A model generated the notes under the pieces. It searched no databases, was not told the origin of the DNA, and was given only the letters and a program-made list of their open reading frames with translations. Made by a program: the position numbers and the translations under genes. 64,000 nucleotides of DNA from Clostridium sp. AM49-4BH (GTDB lineage: Bacteria > Bacillota > Clostridia > Lachnospirales > Lachnospiraceae), in NCBI RefSeq assembly GCF_003478335.1, contig NZ_QUFB01000014.1, positions 1-64,000 on the forward strand, given 5' to 3'. Of the stretch, positions 8,968 to 18,968 are shown in pieces (the first letter of the stretch is position 1; each line of letters opens with the position of its first letter).

Positions 8968-10332
8968 TTAGTTTTTAAAGCTGTGAATTGGTGCCGGGAT
9001 GCGTCCACCACGATTAATAAACTCTTCACAATCAAAAGAATTCACCGGCATTATCGGTGCATAGCCAAGCAATCCACCAAATTCAACTGTTTCTCCGACT
9101 TTTTTGCCAATAACCGGGATCAATCGAACTGCTGTTGTCTTCTGGTTGACCATACCGATCGCCATCTCATCCGCAATGATGCCGGATATCGTTGTCGCTT
9201 TGGTATCGCCAGGTATAGCGATCATATCCAGACCTACAGAACATACGCAAGTCATTGCCTCTAATTTTTCTAAGGTCAAAGCTCCCTCCGTCACTGCATC
9301 GATCATTCCCTGATCCTCGCTGACCGGAATAAAGGCTCCACTTAATCCACCTACATAAGAGGAAGCCATAACGCCACCCTTTTTCACTTGATCGTTCAAC
9401 AACGCTAATGCTGCTGTCGTTCCCGGTGCACCGGCCTTTTCCAGACCCATTTCCACGAAAATATCTGCAATGCTGTCGCCAATTGCCGGAGTCGGAGCCA
9501 AAGAAAGATCAATGATTCCAAATGGAATACCAAGTCTCTCTGATGCTTCTCTTGCGACCAACTGGCCAACACGTGTAATCTTAAACGCTGTCTTCTTGAC
9601 TGTATTACAAAGCGTTCCAAAATCTGTTCCATGAACGGACTCCAATGCCTTGCGCATAACACCCGGTCCACTGACACCAACGTTAATTATCTCATCTGCC
9701 TCCGTAACACCATGGAAAGCACCCGCCATAAACGGATTGTCATCCGGCGCATTACAAAATACAACTAATTTAGCACAGCCAATGCTGTCTTTCTCTTTGG
9801 TTGCTTCTGCCGTCTGCAAAATGATCTCGCCCATCATTTTTACTGCATCCATATTAATTCCGGTCTTTGTAGATCCCAAATTCACGGAACTGCAGACAAA
9901 ATCTGTTGTTGCAAGAGCCTCTGGGATCGACTGGATCAAAAGTTCATCACTCTTCGTCATTCCTTTAGACACCAGGGCACTATACCCACCGATAAAGTTG
10001 ACACCTACCGTTTTGGCTGCCTTGTCCAGAGTCTGTGCAATACGCACATAATCCTGCGGTGTTTTACATGCGGATGCACCAACTAAAGCGATCGGAGTTA
10101 CCGAAATTCTTTTATTTACAATTGGAATACCAAACTCTTTCTCGATTGCCTTTCCTGTTTCGACAAGATCTTTTGCAACCGTTGTAATACGATTGTATAT
10201 CTTGTCGATCAAACGATCCAAATCGTTATCGCAGCAGCTAAGCAAGCTAATGCCCAGCGTAATTGTACGCACATCCAGATTTTCTTTTTCTATCATATCA
10301 TTGGTTTCTAAAACCTCATGTATGTTAATCAT
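8968..10332 (-). CDS. UPF0210/DUF711 (PFL-like) family protein
   Basis: 454-residue cytosolic protein of the family often annotated as 'PFL family protein'; its biochemical role is not established. It is glycine- and alanine-rich throughout, with conserved-looking segments such as [17 protein letters not shown] and the C-terminal [18 protein letters not shown]. No glycyl-radical motif is visible, so it should not be called a pyruvate formate-lyase. Start at 10332 (MINIHEV), preceded by GGAGG. It lies 20 bases downstream of an ACT-domain gene, the usual pairing for this family, which suggests the ACT protein senses a ligand for it (inference). Confidence 0.88.
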   Translation of the reverse strand: MINIHEVLETNDMIEKENLDVRTITLGISLLSCCDNDLDRLIDKIYNRITTVAKDLVETGKAIEKEFGIPIVNKRISVTPIALVGASACKTPQDYVRIAQTLDKAAKTVGVNFIGGYSALVSKGMTKSDELLIQSIPEALATTDFVCSSVNLGSTKTGINMDAVKMMGEIILQTAEATKEKDSIGCAKLVVFCNAPDDNPFMAGAFHGVTEADEIINVGVSGPGVMRKALESVHGTDFGTLCNTVKKTAFKITRVGQLVAREASERLGIPFGIIDLSLAPTPAIGDSIADIFVEMGLEKAGAPGTTAALALLNDQVKKGGVMASSYVGGLSGAFIPVSEDQGMIDAVTEGALTLEKLEAMTCVCSVGLDMIAIPGDTKATTISGIIADEMAIGMVNQKTTAVRLIPVIGKKVGETVEFGGLLGYAPIMPVNSFDCEEFINRGGRIPAPIHSFKN

Positions 10333-10352
10333 AGTATCCTCCATTTCTGTCA

Positions 10353-10625
10353 TTAAATACGATGCATTTTGTCAAAAATATCTTCACGCTGTGCCTTGAT
10401 AACGCAGCCCATTTCTTCCCCGATCTGCTCTAATTCATCAACAACGACACCAAATTCTTTGGCGCAGTCTTCCAGATCTACAATCATCATCATATTAAAA
10501 AAGCCACCCACGATCGTCTGTGAGATATCCAAAATATTAATGGTGTTGTTTGCCAGATATGTGCATACCTTTGCAATGATCCCTACACTATCTTTACCTA
10601 CTACGGTTACTACTGTTTTTTTCAT
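10353..10625 (-). CDS. ACT domain protein (UPF0237 family)
   Basis: A 90-residue stand-alone ACT domain. It starts [20 protein letters not shown], with the typical small-molecule-binding loop after the first strand, and continues [24 protein letters not shown] domains usually bind amino acids and regulate a partner enzyme. GGAGG precedes the ATG at 10625. It is the upstream partner of the UPF0210 gene and most likely cotranscribed with it. Ligand unknown. Confidence 0.88.
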   Translation of the reverse strand: MKKTVVTVVGKDSVGIIAKVCTYLANNTINILDISQTIVGGFFNMMMIVDLEDCAKEFGVVVDELEQIGEEMGCVIKAQREDIFDKMHRI

Positions 10626-10662
10626 GATGTCCTCCATTTCCATACATGATCTGTATGTCTTT

Positions 10663-11457
10663 TTATATTGTAACAAGCTGTGATGGCTTGTCCCTCTCGG
10701 CTACTTGTAACTGAAATGGAACTTCTTTAGAGCCCATTTCCTCCCATATCTGGCATCGTACCGCTTCATATGCCAATGCCGGATAATTGTTCTCTTTGGA
10801 TAAATGTGCCAAAAATGCATATTTCAAATGATCCCCCATCAAACTGCATAACAGCCGTCCGGAGTCCTCATTGGACAAATGTCCCCATTCTCCCAAAATA
10901 CGACGCTTGAGCGGATACGGATAATGTCCTGCCTCCAACATACTGATGTCGTGATTTGCTTCAATCAGCAACACATCGCTGTCCTCTAAATGATCTACAA
11001 TGTAGTCATCGTACACCCCCAGATCGGTTGCCATGCTGACCTTTTGCCCGTCTGCTTCCACAGTATAACATACCGGATCAGCAGCATCATGTGACATTTT
11101 GTATGGCATGATCTGCATATCACCCATTCCTACCGGTTGATCTGCATAAAGTTGAAATAGATTTTCTCTTTTTACGACATTTTTTTTATCCTTTTCACAG
11201 ATTTGATCTAATGTGCCTCCCGTTGCATAGATCGGCACTTCAAATTGCTTTGCCATCATGGGTATTCCTTGAATATGATCTGAATGCTCATGTGTCACAA
11301 AAATGCCGTCTAACTGCTCCGGTTCGACGCCAATACTGTGTAGTCCCTCCACAATTCTTTTCCGGCTAATGCCGGCATCTATCAATATGTTTGTTTTCTC
11401 TGTGCCGACATAAATACAGTTTCCACTGCTTCCGCTGGCTATACTGCAAACTTTCAT
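10663..11457 (-). CDS. Metallo-beta-lactamase-fold hydrolase, WalJ/YycJ-like
   Basis: 264 residues with the metal-binding motif THEHSDHIQG (~60-69), plus a later SHDAADPV histidine region and an aspartate in SMATDLGVYDD. The N-terminal SIASGSSGNCIYVG is typical of the YycJ/WalJ group, predicted metal-dependent nucleases or phosphodiesterases linked to DNA repair or cell-wall control in other Firmicutes. No WalRK genes are adjacent, so that link is not supported here. Start at 11457, with AAAGGA about a dozen bases upstream. Confidence 0.85.
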   Translation of the reverse strand: MKVCSIASGSSGNCIYVGTEKTNILIDAGISRKRIVEGLHSIGVEPEQLDGIFVTHEHSDHIQGIPMMAKQFEVPIYATGGTLDQICEKDKKNVVKRENLFQLYADQPVGMGDMQIMPYKMSHDAADPVCYTVEADGQKVSMATDLGVYDDYIVDHLEDSDVLLIEANHDISMLEAGHYPYPLKRRILGEWGHLSNEDSGRLLCSLMGDHLKYAFLAHLSKENNYPALAYEAVRCQIWEEMGSKEVPFQLQVAERDKPSQLVTI

Positions 11458-11513
11458 GATATTACTACATTCCTTTCTCCACCGCATACTTTACGCCCAG
11501 AGTTACTAAAGTC

Positions 11514-13781
11514 CTAACGGGTAACCCAGCGCAGGATAACGGCATCGTGCTCTGCTAAAGGCTGGCTGAATTCTGCATCCATACCATTTATCTTAATCTC
11601 CATATAATCGCCATGCGCCTTACTGGTGTCAATCGGGTAAATATCTAACACATCCACTAATATGTAATGTGTCTTTCCACGCAACGCATAAGGTTCGCCG
11701 TTCACCGTGATTGCAAAATCTTTCTCCGGATCAAAGCTCTGACTCTGCTGCTCATCTGTGATATTCTCTGTGTTTACCGTTTCTGACGATTGACTTTCAT
11801 CTGTCGTATCTCCGACAGACATCGGTTCGTGCGATCGGTCTGTATCTGTCGTAGCACTGACGTTCCTTGGCTCCTGTGATGGAGCTATCTCTGTTGTATC
11901 ACTGACAGGCATCGGTTCGTGCGATCGGTCTATAGCTGCCGTATCACTGCTGCCCATGGATTCCTGCGGCACAGCTTCCGTCTCATGAAACTTGTCCGTT
12001 ATTTGGCAATCTACCGTGAAATTCTCATATACCTTTGTCTGCAGATTTGCCGGAACATGATTGACAAGTACTTCCCCCTCCGCAGCAATATCCATAAAGT
12101 CTAACAGCTGTTCCAATGTGTAATATGGCAATATCTCAATCTTATCTTCATTTTGAATTTCATAATACGCAGATACCAATTGCCCGTTTGCAGAGACAAA
12201 GCAAGGACAGTCGACCTTGGTGCCATTGACATAGAAAGAAATCGCACTCTTGTACTCCGGCAGTGCTTGTATCTCTATGCTTCCCGGCTTTCCCTTCGTC
12301 GATACTTCAATTTCTACCACATCATTTTGATGAATTGGCGTTGCAATGGAAGCTTCCTCTCCATTCACGCGGATAACCGCAGATTCTCCCGGCTCTCCCC
12401 GCTGCATACGTAAGTTTCCCTGTACATAATAGGCAACTGCATCGCCTCGCTGTGGAAATACCTTATCATTCGTAAGCCCTTTTTGAAGCGCAGCATCTAT
12501 AACCGTAAGATTTCCCTTATCATAAAGCTTAATACGCTCCCCATTCACAGAGACGAACACAAAATTATTACGTTGCTCATAATAATTCATACATATACCG
12601 ATCGGTGTAACCAGCAGAGAATCTATCTCTAAATCCTGACGCAGAAACGTAACCTCACGAAGCACTTCCGAACCACGCAATGCAACCCTTTCTTTTGCCA
12701 CTCCCAAATACTCTGCCAGACATTCTGTAAATCCTGTGATCTTACCGCCGCCTCCGACAACAAACACCGCACTTACTGACTTATCTCCATTTAATTCTAT
12801 GATCTTCTCTGCAACCTGTTTTGTGATCGATTGCACATTTTCTCGAACAACCTCTGCAACATCTGAAGACTTTACTGTCATCGGCAGTCCCATAATATCC
12901 TGAAATTCTACTTCTTCCTGCTCGGTACTCTCGCACTTTATGCGATCTGCTTCCTGAAAATCTACCAAATAATGTTTGGCAATACATTCTGTTAATTCGT
13001 CACCTGCCGCAGGTATCATGCCATAGGCGATAATACTGCCATCTTTCGTGATCGATATATCAGAAGTTCCCGCTCCAACATCAACCAATGCAATATTCAA
13101 CAAGCGAAAACGTTCCGGTATTGCAATATTGATCGCAGCAATTGGCTCTAACGTCAGATTTTCGACATGTAAGCCTGCACGTTCCACGGCTGCATACAAT
13201 CCATCCACAACTTCTTCCGGTAAAAATGTTGCGATCAACTCTGTACGTATTTTAGAGCATTTATGCCCCTCCAAATTCGTAATCGAATAATCATTCTGAT
13301 AATAACGCATGACCGAGTAACCGACACAATAATATTTGAGTCCACTGTTATCAGACTGCCGCAATGTCTCATGTGCCTTTTCTACCGCAAGCATGTCAAG
13401 CGAATACACATGTTCTGTCGTCACAACAGTCTCTGTCGCAAAGGTAACTTCCGCTTCCTGCTCTACTGTCTTTAATACACGACCGGCAGCAGCAATACAT
13501 ACATTATTTAACTTCTTGCCCGTCAGCTGTTCCAATTGATCACTCACAGAACGGATCGTATCTGCTACTTTACCAATATCATGGATCTGACCATCTAACA
13601 TTGCCCTTGTTTCATGCTGCACTGCGGCCTGTGCCACAACGACAAAATGACCGTCAGGCTGTCTATAACCGACCGTCCCCACGATACTTCTCGTTCCTAT
13701 ATCTAAACCAAACACAAAATCGTCCGGTAATTGTGCCTCTGCAGAAACTACTGCTTTCTTCTCTGCGTCACTTAAATTCAT
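11514..13781 (-). CDS. FtsA/PilM-like actin-fold ATPase with repeat-rich, beta-grasp-like C-terminus
   Basis: 755 residues. The N-terminal half is an FtsA-type actin fold: FGLDIGTRSIVG (phosphate-binding loop, ~24-35), LVDVGAGTSDISI (~230) and FVVGGGGKITGF (~340). It is much longer than FtsA (about 400-450 residues). After ~390 come several short domains with a 'xVNGexxx...gD.I.I' pattern that looks beta-grasp-like (inference), then four imperfect 15-residue repeats rich in S, T, D and E, and a last VNGE domain with an INGMDAEF strand. No FtsZ gene is nearby. It may be a cell-division or morphogenesis scaffold. It lacks a clear C-terminal amphipathic membrane helix. Confidence 0.75.
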   Translation of the reverse strand: MNLSDAEKKAVVSAEAQLPDDFVFGLDIGTRSIVGTVGYRQPDGHFVVVAQAAVQHETRAMLDGQIHDIGKVADTIRSVSDQLEQLTGKKLNNVCIAAAGRVLKTVEQEAEVTFATETVVTTEHVYSLDMLAVEKAHETLRQSDNSGLKYYCVGYSVMRYYQNDYSITNLEGHKCSKIRTELIATFLPEEVVDGLYAAVERAGLHVENLTLEPIAAINIAIPERFRLLNIALVDVGAGTSDISITKDGSIIAYGMIPAAGDELTECIAKHYLVDFQEADRIKCESTEQEEVEFQDIMGLPMTVKSSDVAEVVRENVQSITKQVAEKIIELNGDKSVSAVFVVGGGGKITGFTECLAEYLGVAKERVALRGSEVLREVTFLRQDLEIDSLLVTPIGICMNYYEQRNNFVFVSVNGERIKLYDKGNLTVIDAALQKGLTNDKVFPQRGDAVAYYVQGNLRMQRGEPGESAVIRVNGEEASIATPIHQNDVVEIEVSTKGKPGSIEIQALPEYKSAISFYVNGTKVDCPCFVSANGQLVSAYYEIQNEDKIEILPYYTLEQLLDFMDIAAEGEVLVNHVPANLQTKVYENFTVDCQITDKFHETEAVPQESMGSSDTAAIDRSHEPMPVSDTTEIAPSQEPRNVSATTDTDRSHEPMSVGDTTDESQSSETVNTENITDEQQSQSFDPEKDFAITVNGEPYALRGKTHYILVDVLDIYPIDTSKAHGDYMEIKINGMDAEFSQPLAEHDAVILRWVTR
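11779..11958. repeat. Four imperfect 45-bp tandem repeats inside the FtsA-like gene
   Basis: In-frame units encode MGSSDTAAIDRSHEP, MPVSDTTEIAPSQEP, RNVSATTDTDRSHEP and MSVGDTTDESQSSET. The first and third units share a 22-base identical core 90 bases apart. This is a flexible acidic linker that could vary in copy number. Confidence 0.7.
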
Positions 13782-13838
13782 AATCCCAGAACCTCCCGTC
13801 CTGTTGGTAGTAATGTTTCTCGCTCATTATAGCACACA

Positions 13839-14519
13839 TCAATGGCAATTTTCAATTTGCCAGTCGATCGGTGCGATACCATGCTCCTCTAAGAAACTAT
13901 TTGCTTTACTGAAATGTTTGCATCCAAAAAAGCCGCGGTATGCAGACAATGGACTTGGATGCGGAGCCTTCAGTACTAAATGTTTCGGATTGGTCAACAT
14001 CGGGATCTTGCTCTGTGCCGGTCTGCCCCAAAGCATATAAACGATCGGCCGATCCTGTGCATTAACTGCCTGAATGACTGCATCTGTAAACTGTTCCCAG
14101 CCTTTGCCCTGATGGGAACCTGCCTGATGAGCCCGCACCGTCAACACTGTGTTCAATAATAGTACTCCCTGATCCGCCCACTTCTTTAAGTATCCGTTGT
14201 CCGGGATATCACAGCCCAGATCATTGTGCAATTCTTTATATATATTTTGCAGCGACGGTGGTATCTCCCGCTGATCCTGTGGCACCGAAAAACTAAGTCC
14301 ATGTGCCTGGTGCACATTATGATATGGATCCTGTCCTAATATTAGAACTTTCACTTTGGAAAGAGGCGTAAAATGGAACGCATTAAAAATGTCATCTGCA
14401 GGCGGATACACAACACACTTGCTATATTCGTCTTTCACAAAACAAAACAGATCTTTATAATATTCCTTGCTAAATTCCGGCTTTACCGCATCAAGCCAGT
14501 CATTGGTTATCATTGCCAT
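13839..14519 (-). CDS. ung: Uracil-DNA glycosylase, family 1
   Basis: Removes uracil from DNA in base-excision repair. 226 residues, the usual size. GQDPYHNVHQAHGLSFSV carries the catalytic water-activating aspartate, FLLNTVLTV-type strand residues follow (here LLLNTVLTV), and APHPSPLSAYRGFFGCKHF is the minor-groove leucine loop. I start at 14519 (MAMITNDW), six bases after GGAGA; the longer frame runs into hisF. It follows hisF closely on the same strand. Confidence 0.95.
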   Translation of the reverse strand: MAMITNDWLDAVKPEFSKEYYKDLFCFVKDEYSKCVVYPPADDIFNAFHFTPLSKVKVLILGQDPYHNVHQAHGLSFSVPQDQREIPPSLQNIYKELHNDLGCDIPDNGYLKKWADQGVLLLNTVLTVRAHQAGSHQGKGWEQFTDAVIQAVNAQDRPIVYMLWGRPAQSKIPMLTNPKHLVLKAPHPSPLSAYRGFFGCKHFSKANSFLEEHGIAPIDWQIENCH

Positions 14520-14544
14520 TGGTACTCTCCATTCTATGCTCTTC

Positions 14545-15303
14545 CTACAATCGAACACTAATGCCCTGATCTCGTAAATATTCCTTCACTTCTCTGATCT
14601 CCAGCTCTTTATAATGGAATAACGAAGCCGCTAATACCGCATCTGCTCCCGCTTCCGTGAAGGCATCGCGAAAATGCTCTAACTTGCCCGCACCGCCCGA
14701 TGCGATTACCGGAATTGATACATTATCCGAAATGATCTTGGTCAGCTCCAGATCATAGCCATCTTTCGTTCCATCGCAATCCATGCTGGTAAGCAGGATC
14801 TCTCCGGCACCTAATTTGTCTGCCTTCATCGCCCATTCTACCGCATCAATGCCCATATCAACTCTGCCACCGTTTTTATAAATATTCCAGCCACCATCCG
14901 GTCTTCTCTTGGCATCAATTGCCACAACCACGCACTGGCTGCCAAACTTTAGTGCTGCCTCTGAGATCAAGGTTGGATTGGCGATCGCGGCCGAATTGAC
15001 CGACACCTTATCCGCTCCCTCTCTGAGCACCTGACGAAAGTCTTCCACGGTACGGATCCCGCCGCCAACCGTAAACGGAATAAAGACGGTTTCTGCAACA
15101 CGGCGTACCATATCAAGCTTTGTTGCTCTGGCATCCGAGGATGCCGTAATATCCAAAAAGACAAGCTCATCCGCACCAGCCTGTCCGTATGCTGCTCCAA
15201 CAATAACCGGATCTCCCGCATCTTTCAGATCCACAAAATTAACTCCCTTGACCACGCGTCCATTATTTACATCCAAACATGGAATAATTCTCTTGGTAAA
15301 CAT
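14545..15303 (-). CDS. hisF: Imidazole glycerol phosphate synthase, cyclase subunit
   Basis: 252-residue TIM barrel that, with HisH, makes imidazole glycerol phosphate and AICAR in histidine synthesis. It begins [23 protein letters not shown] with the catalytic aspartate in CLDV. It carries [15 protein letters not shown] and [15 protein letters not shown] phosphate-binding loops and [15 protein letters not shown] with the second catalytic aspartate. It lies 21 bases downstream of hisH. The other his genes are not in the window, so this pair is separated from any larger his operon. Confidence 0.96.
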   Translation of the reverse strand: MFTKRIIPCLDVNNGRVVKGVNFVDLKDAGDPVIVGAAYGQAGADELVFLDITASSDARATKLDMVRRVAETVFIPFTVGGGIRTVEDFRQVLREGADKVSVNSAAIANPTLISEAALKFGSQCVVVAIDAKRRPDGGWNIYKNGGRVDMGIDAVEWAMKADKLGAGEILLTSMDCDGTKDGYDLELTKIISDNVSIPVIASGGAGKLEHFRDAFTEAGADAVLAASLFHYKELEIREVKEYLRDQGISVRL

Positions 15304-15324
15304 AATTATCGACTCTCCATTCTG

Positions 15325-15930
15325 TTAAAGGTTGCAAAAGTTCTTCAATATCTGTAATCCAATATCTCCACTCTTCTCCGGGTGAAACTGGCACGCAAAT
15401 GTGTTGCCGCTTTCTACCGAAGCATGGATCGGTACGATATATTCGGTTGTTGCCGCCACGTCTTCCTCTCTTGCAGCCTGTAAATAATAGGAATGAACAA
15501 AATATACATATGCATCCTGTGGAATCCCCTGAAACAGTCTTGCTCCCTCTTTGATCTGAATAGAATTCCACCCCATATGTGGAATCTTGAAGCCTTTTTT
15601 CGGCGGAATTGCCTTGATCTTGCCCGGCAATACACCAAGTCCTTTTACGCCCGGCGTCTCGTCGCTTTCCTCAAAAAGCAACTGCAGTCCTAAGCAGATG
15701 CCCAGAAACGGAATCTGTTTTTCATTTACCTCACGAATCACAGATACCAAATTGTATTTATGTAGTTTTTCCATCGCATCGCCAAACGCACCTACACCCG
15801 GAAGAATGACCTTATCCGCTTTCAGGATTTCCTGTGGATCTCGTGTGATCTTTGCCTCTTCTCCCAAAAATTGCAGTGCATTTTCCACGCTGCGAAGGTT
15901 GCCCGCATCGTAGTCAATAATAGTAATCAT
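15325..15930 (-). CDS. hisH: Imidazole glycerol phosphate synthase, glutamine amidotransferase subunit
   Basis: 201-residue class I amidotransferase that supplies ammonia to HisF. The nucleophile cysteine lies in [15 protein letters not shown] and the histidine/glutamate pair in CQFHPEKSG near the C-terminus. [13 protein letters not shown] is also typical. Start at 15930 ([16 protein letters not shown]), after GAGGTGA. First gene of the hisHF-ung set; divergent from the MATE gene. Confidence 0.96.
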   Translation of the reverse strand: MITIIDYDAGNLRSVENALQFLGEEAKITRDPQEILKADKVILPGVGAFGDAMEKLHKYNLVSVIREVNEKQIPFLGICLGLQLLFEESDETPGVKGLGVLPGKIKAIPPKKGFKIPHMGWNSIQIKEGARLFQGIPQDAYVYFVHSYYLQAAREEDVAATTEYIVPIHASVESGNTFACQFHPEKSGDIGLQILKNFCNL

Positions 15931-16082
15931 AGTCGTCTCACCTCTGTAGTCGTTTTTGTAAGTGTACCACAACCATGGGTTGTTGTCGATATTATTTGCT
16001 CCTAGGCATTGAACATTTTACATCTGAGCAAGCAGTTGTTATACTTAATATCGAAAATTTACATAGTATAGGACTGATTTAT

Positions 16083-17450
16083 ATGAAACGAATAGACTTT
16101 GAAAACGGAACGGTTACAAGAAACATACTGGGTGCTGCTCTTCCAATGCTGATTGCTCAGATACTGAACCTACTGTACAACATAGTGGACCGCATTTATA
16201 TTTCAAGAATCCCGGACGTTGGAACAAGAGCACTTGGAGCTGTCGGACTTTGTTTCCCGGTAATTACGATCATCACAGCGTTCGCCAATCTGTTTGGCGG
16301 TGGAGGCGCCCCTCTCTTCTCGATCTACCGCGGTCAGAAAGAGGAACACAAGGCAGGTCGGATTATGAATACTTCCTTTACTATGCTGTGTTTTGGTGCG
16401 ATTGTCCTCATGAGCGTTGGACTCTTGACCGCCAGACCTCTGCTAGTGTTATTTGGTGCTTCTGCGGATACACTTCCCTTTGCACAGCCGTACATAATGA
16501 TCTATCTGATCGGCACACTGCCATCCATGATTGCTGTCGGAATGAATCCATTTATCAATGCACAAGGGTACGCCCTGATCGGCATGTCCTCTGTGGCTGT
16601 CGGCGCTGCCGCTAACCTGCTGCTCGATCCCCTGTTTATTTTTGTGCTTGGACTGGGTGTCGAAGGTGCCGCTATTGCAACGGCGATCTCGCAATTTCTA
16701 TCTGCCGCATTTGTTTTATATTTTTTGATGCGAAAAGCGGAATTAAAAGTACGTCTTCTGCGGAAATACGAATTTCGCGGCTGTTTTGGTTACGCCAAAA
16801 ATATTGTCAGCCTCGGCACGGCAGGTTTTATCATGCAGCTTACCAACAGTCTTGTATCGATCTGCTGTAACCACGTACTTTCCATCACAGGTGGCGATAT
16901 TTACATCTCCGTCATGACGATCATATCCAGCGTACGCCAACTCGTGGAAACTCCTATCTATGCGATCAACGAAGGCGCCTCTCCTATCCTAAGCTACAAT
17001 TACGGAGCCAGGTGCCCGTCTCGTGTCCGTAAATCAGGACTGGTAATGAGCATCATGATACTGAGTTATACCGCTGTCATGTGGTGTCTCATCATCCTCG
17101 TTCCTGGGACACTGATCCGTGTGTTCAGCTCTGACCATAATTTAGTACAGGACTCTATCCCCGCACTCAAGCAATATTTTGCCGCTTTTATCTTTATGGA
17201 TCTGCAATACATGGGACAGACTGTGTTCAAATCACTGAATAAAAAGAAGCAGGCAATATTTTTCTCCCTGCTTCGTAAAGTAATTATCGTAGTGCCATTA
17301 ACCTATCTGATGCCATTTGCCTTCCATATGGGAACAGATGGCGTATTTCTTGCAGAACCAGTCTCCAATATTATCGGTGGCGGCATCTGCTTTATTACCA
17401 TGCTCTCTATTGTTTTACCGGAGTTAAAGCGAATGGAGCAGGCGCAGTGA
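16083..17450 (+). CDS. MATE family multidrug/metabolite exporter
   Basis: 455 residues with about 12 hydrophobic segments in two halves, typical of Na+ or H+ driven MATE transporters in the cytoplasmic membrane. It begins MKRIDFENGTVTRNILGAALPMLIAQILNLLYNIVDRIYIS, where the N-terminal ALPML and NIVDRIYIS stretches are family hallmarks. Start at 16083, after AGGAC; an upstream frame to 15975 would lack a good site. The substrate cannot be predicted. Confidence 0.9.
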   Translation: MKRIDFENGTVTRNILGAALPMLIAQILNLLYNIVDRIYISRIPDVGTRALGAVGLCFPVITIITAFANLFGGGGAPLFSIYRGQKEEHKAGRIMNTSFTMLCFGAIVLMSVGLLTARPLLVLFGASADTLPFAQPYIMIYLIGTLPSMIAVGMNPFINAQGYALIGMSSVAVGAAANLLLDPLFIFVLGLGVEGAAIATAISQFLSAAFVLYFLMRKAELKVRLLRKYEFRGCFGYAKNIVSLGTAGFIMQLTNSLVSICCNHVLSITGGDIYISVMTIISSVRQLVETPIYAINEGASPILSYNYGARCPSRVRKSGLVMSIMILSYTAVMWCLIILVPGTLIRVFSSDHNLVQDSIPALKQYFAAFIFMDLQYMGQTVFKSLNKKKQAIFFSLLRKVIIVVPLTYLMPFAFHMGTDGVFLAEPVSNIIGGGICFITMLSIVLPELKRMEQAQ

Positions 17451-17524
17451 AACAAGACCTTCTGCACCACTGTATTCACAGTCTTCCAACCGTTCATCCA
17501 TCAAATTTTATTATAAAATATTGA

Positions 17525-17553
17525 TTGACGCCCATTCACTTGTCTAGTATAGT
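17525..17553 (+). promoter_or_regulatory. Sigma-A promoter of the LRR protein gene
   Basis: TTGACG, exactly 17 bases and TATAGT. It gives a ~85-base leader ending in GAGGAGG before the ATG at 17644. Confidence 0.8.
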
Positions 17554-17643
17554 GAAAATTAAGAAAACACTATATTGAAGTTCGATATAAGAAGAATGCT
17601 GTGTAGTTCATAAAAACTATTTGGCAGCGAGGAGGGGAAAATA

Positions 17644-18897
17644 ATGAAACGACAGATTGCTTTTCCATTGGTATTATCCATAACTATTTTATTGCTTTTA
17701 GGCGGAATGCTGTATGCAATTCTCGCTGCGCCCACGCAGTCAACCAAAAAACTTGCCATGACATCTAAACATCAGCCAACTCCAAAGATTACAGCTACCG
17801 CTGCAAATAAAGCTTCTGCAGAACCAACTATGCCAAACGATACCCCGGCACCACAAACCAAAATCACCAAAAAGTACATTCGTATACAGGCAACTGATTC
17901 TTCGTTGTGGAAATATAACCGCAAGACACACACTCTGATCATAACCGGAAACGGAGGCACCAACAGTGAGTCTGCAGCAATTATTGATGCAGACTCACAA
18001 ATGGATAAGGATGATGGACAGCGATATAACATTGGAAGTTTTTCGTTAGATTCTACGGCAAAAGGTCGACATGCGGCAAACGAACTAATTACCAAAACCG
18101 AAAAGATCATTATCAAAGATGGCATTACAACGATTAATTCTGCTGCATTTGCTTCCTTTCAGTCTTTAACAAAAATAACTATTCCAAATAGCGTCAAAAA
18201 AATCGGAGATTTTGCATTGAAAGATTGCAAACGCCTACAACAAATAACTATCCCGGCTTCTGTTGTCAAAATTGGCGGTGGAGCCTTTGAAAATTGCACT
18301 AATTTATATGATATTAAATTTGAAAGCGGTTCAAACTGCAATTCTATGGAAAATTATCCAAATAATCCCGGATCAAGCCCTATTCAAAATTGCAAAAGTT
18401 TGAGAACCTTTCAAATGCCAAACCGCATTAAGTACATCAGTAAATACTTTTTTGAAGGATGTGATTCATTAGAGTCCGTTTCTTTCGGGAAAAATTTTCG
18501 TGGATATCAAATGACCTTCGGCGATGAAAATATTTTTGATGATTCGTCGTCATTGTTAAGTAAAAAATTGCAAAAAATAAAAGTTGCGAAAAGTAATCCA
18601 TATTTAGAAAGTATTGATGGCATTCTATACGATAAACAGCAAAAAAGACTGTTGCTTTATCCAAGAGGACGGATTTCTACCACTTACCGCGTTCCCAAAG
18701 GAACCAAAAGCATGAGCGATTCCGCATTCCGTTTATGTGATCGTCTGCAAACCGTAATTATTTCAGACAAAAAGCTTAAGCTCCATTACAAAAGACTTTT
18801 TGAGGATTGCAAACATGTAACCCTGTATGTGAAAAGCAACTCGCAAGTGTTAAACTATGCCAAGAAATGCAACATAAACTATAAGATTATAAACTAA
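17644..18897 (+). CDS. BspA-type leucine-rich repeat surface protein
   Basis: 417 residues. A signal peptide or anchor (~4-28) is followed by a low-complexity T/A/P/K linker, a beta-rich segment, then BspA-like LRR units (for example ITIPNSVKKIGDFALKDCKR and IPASVVKIGGGAFENCTN). A variant unit with DGILYDKQQKRLLLYPRG follows, also found in the LRR gene at 24877-25607. Such proteins are usually exposed on the surface and are thought to act in adhesion. No sortase motif or C-terminal anchor is seen, so it may be held by an uncleaved signal. Monocistronic with a strong promoter. Confidence 0.85.
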   Translation: MKRQIAFPLVLSITILLLLGGMLYAILAAPTQSTKKLAMTSKHQPTPKITATAANKASAEPTMPNDTPAPQTKITKKYIRIQATDSSLWKYNRKTHTLIITGNGGTNSESAAIIDADSQMDKDDGQRYNIGSFSLDSTAKGRHAANELITKTEKIIIKDGITTINSAAFASFQSLTKITIPNSVKKIGDFALKDCKRLQQITIPASVVKIGGGAFENCTNLYDIKFESGSNCNSMENYPNNPGSSPIQNCKSLRTFQMPNRIKYISKYFFEGCDSLESVSFGKNFRGYQMTFGDENIFDDSSSLLSKKLQKIKVAKSNPYLESIDGILYDKQQKRLLLYPRGRISTTYRVPKGTKSMSDSAFRLCDRLQTVIISDKKLKLHYKRLFEDCKHVTLYVKSNSQVLNYAKKCNINYKIIN

Positions 18898-18968
18898 ACG
18901 GGGACAAAAAGCACATTTTGATCTGTTACGCCCTATGCACATTTTAGCGTAATTGCAAACCGCAGCAA

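Noticed and set aside
8968..10332. Pyruvate formate-lyase
   Set aside because: Despite the common 'PFL family' label, no glycyl-radical motif or active-site cysteine pair is visible; it is a UPF0210 protein.
15975..16082. Longer N-terminus for the MATE transporter
   Set aside because: The added 36 residues have no family match, and the internal ATG at 16083 fits the first conserved motif.
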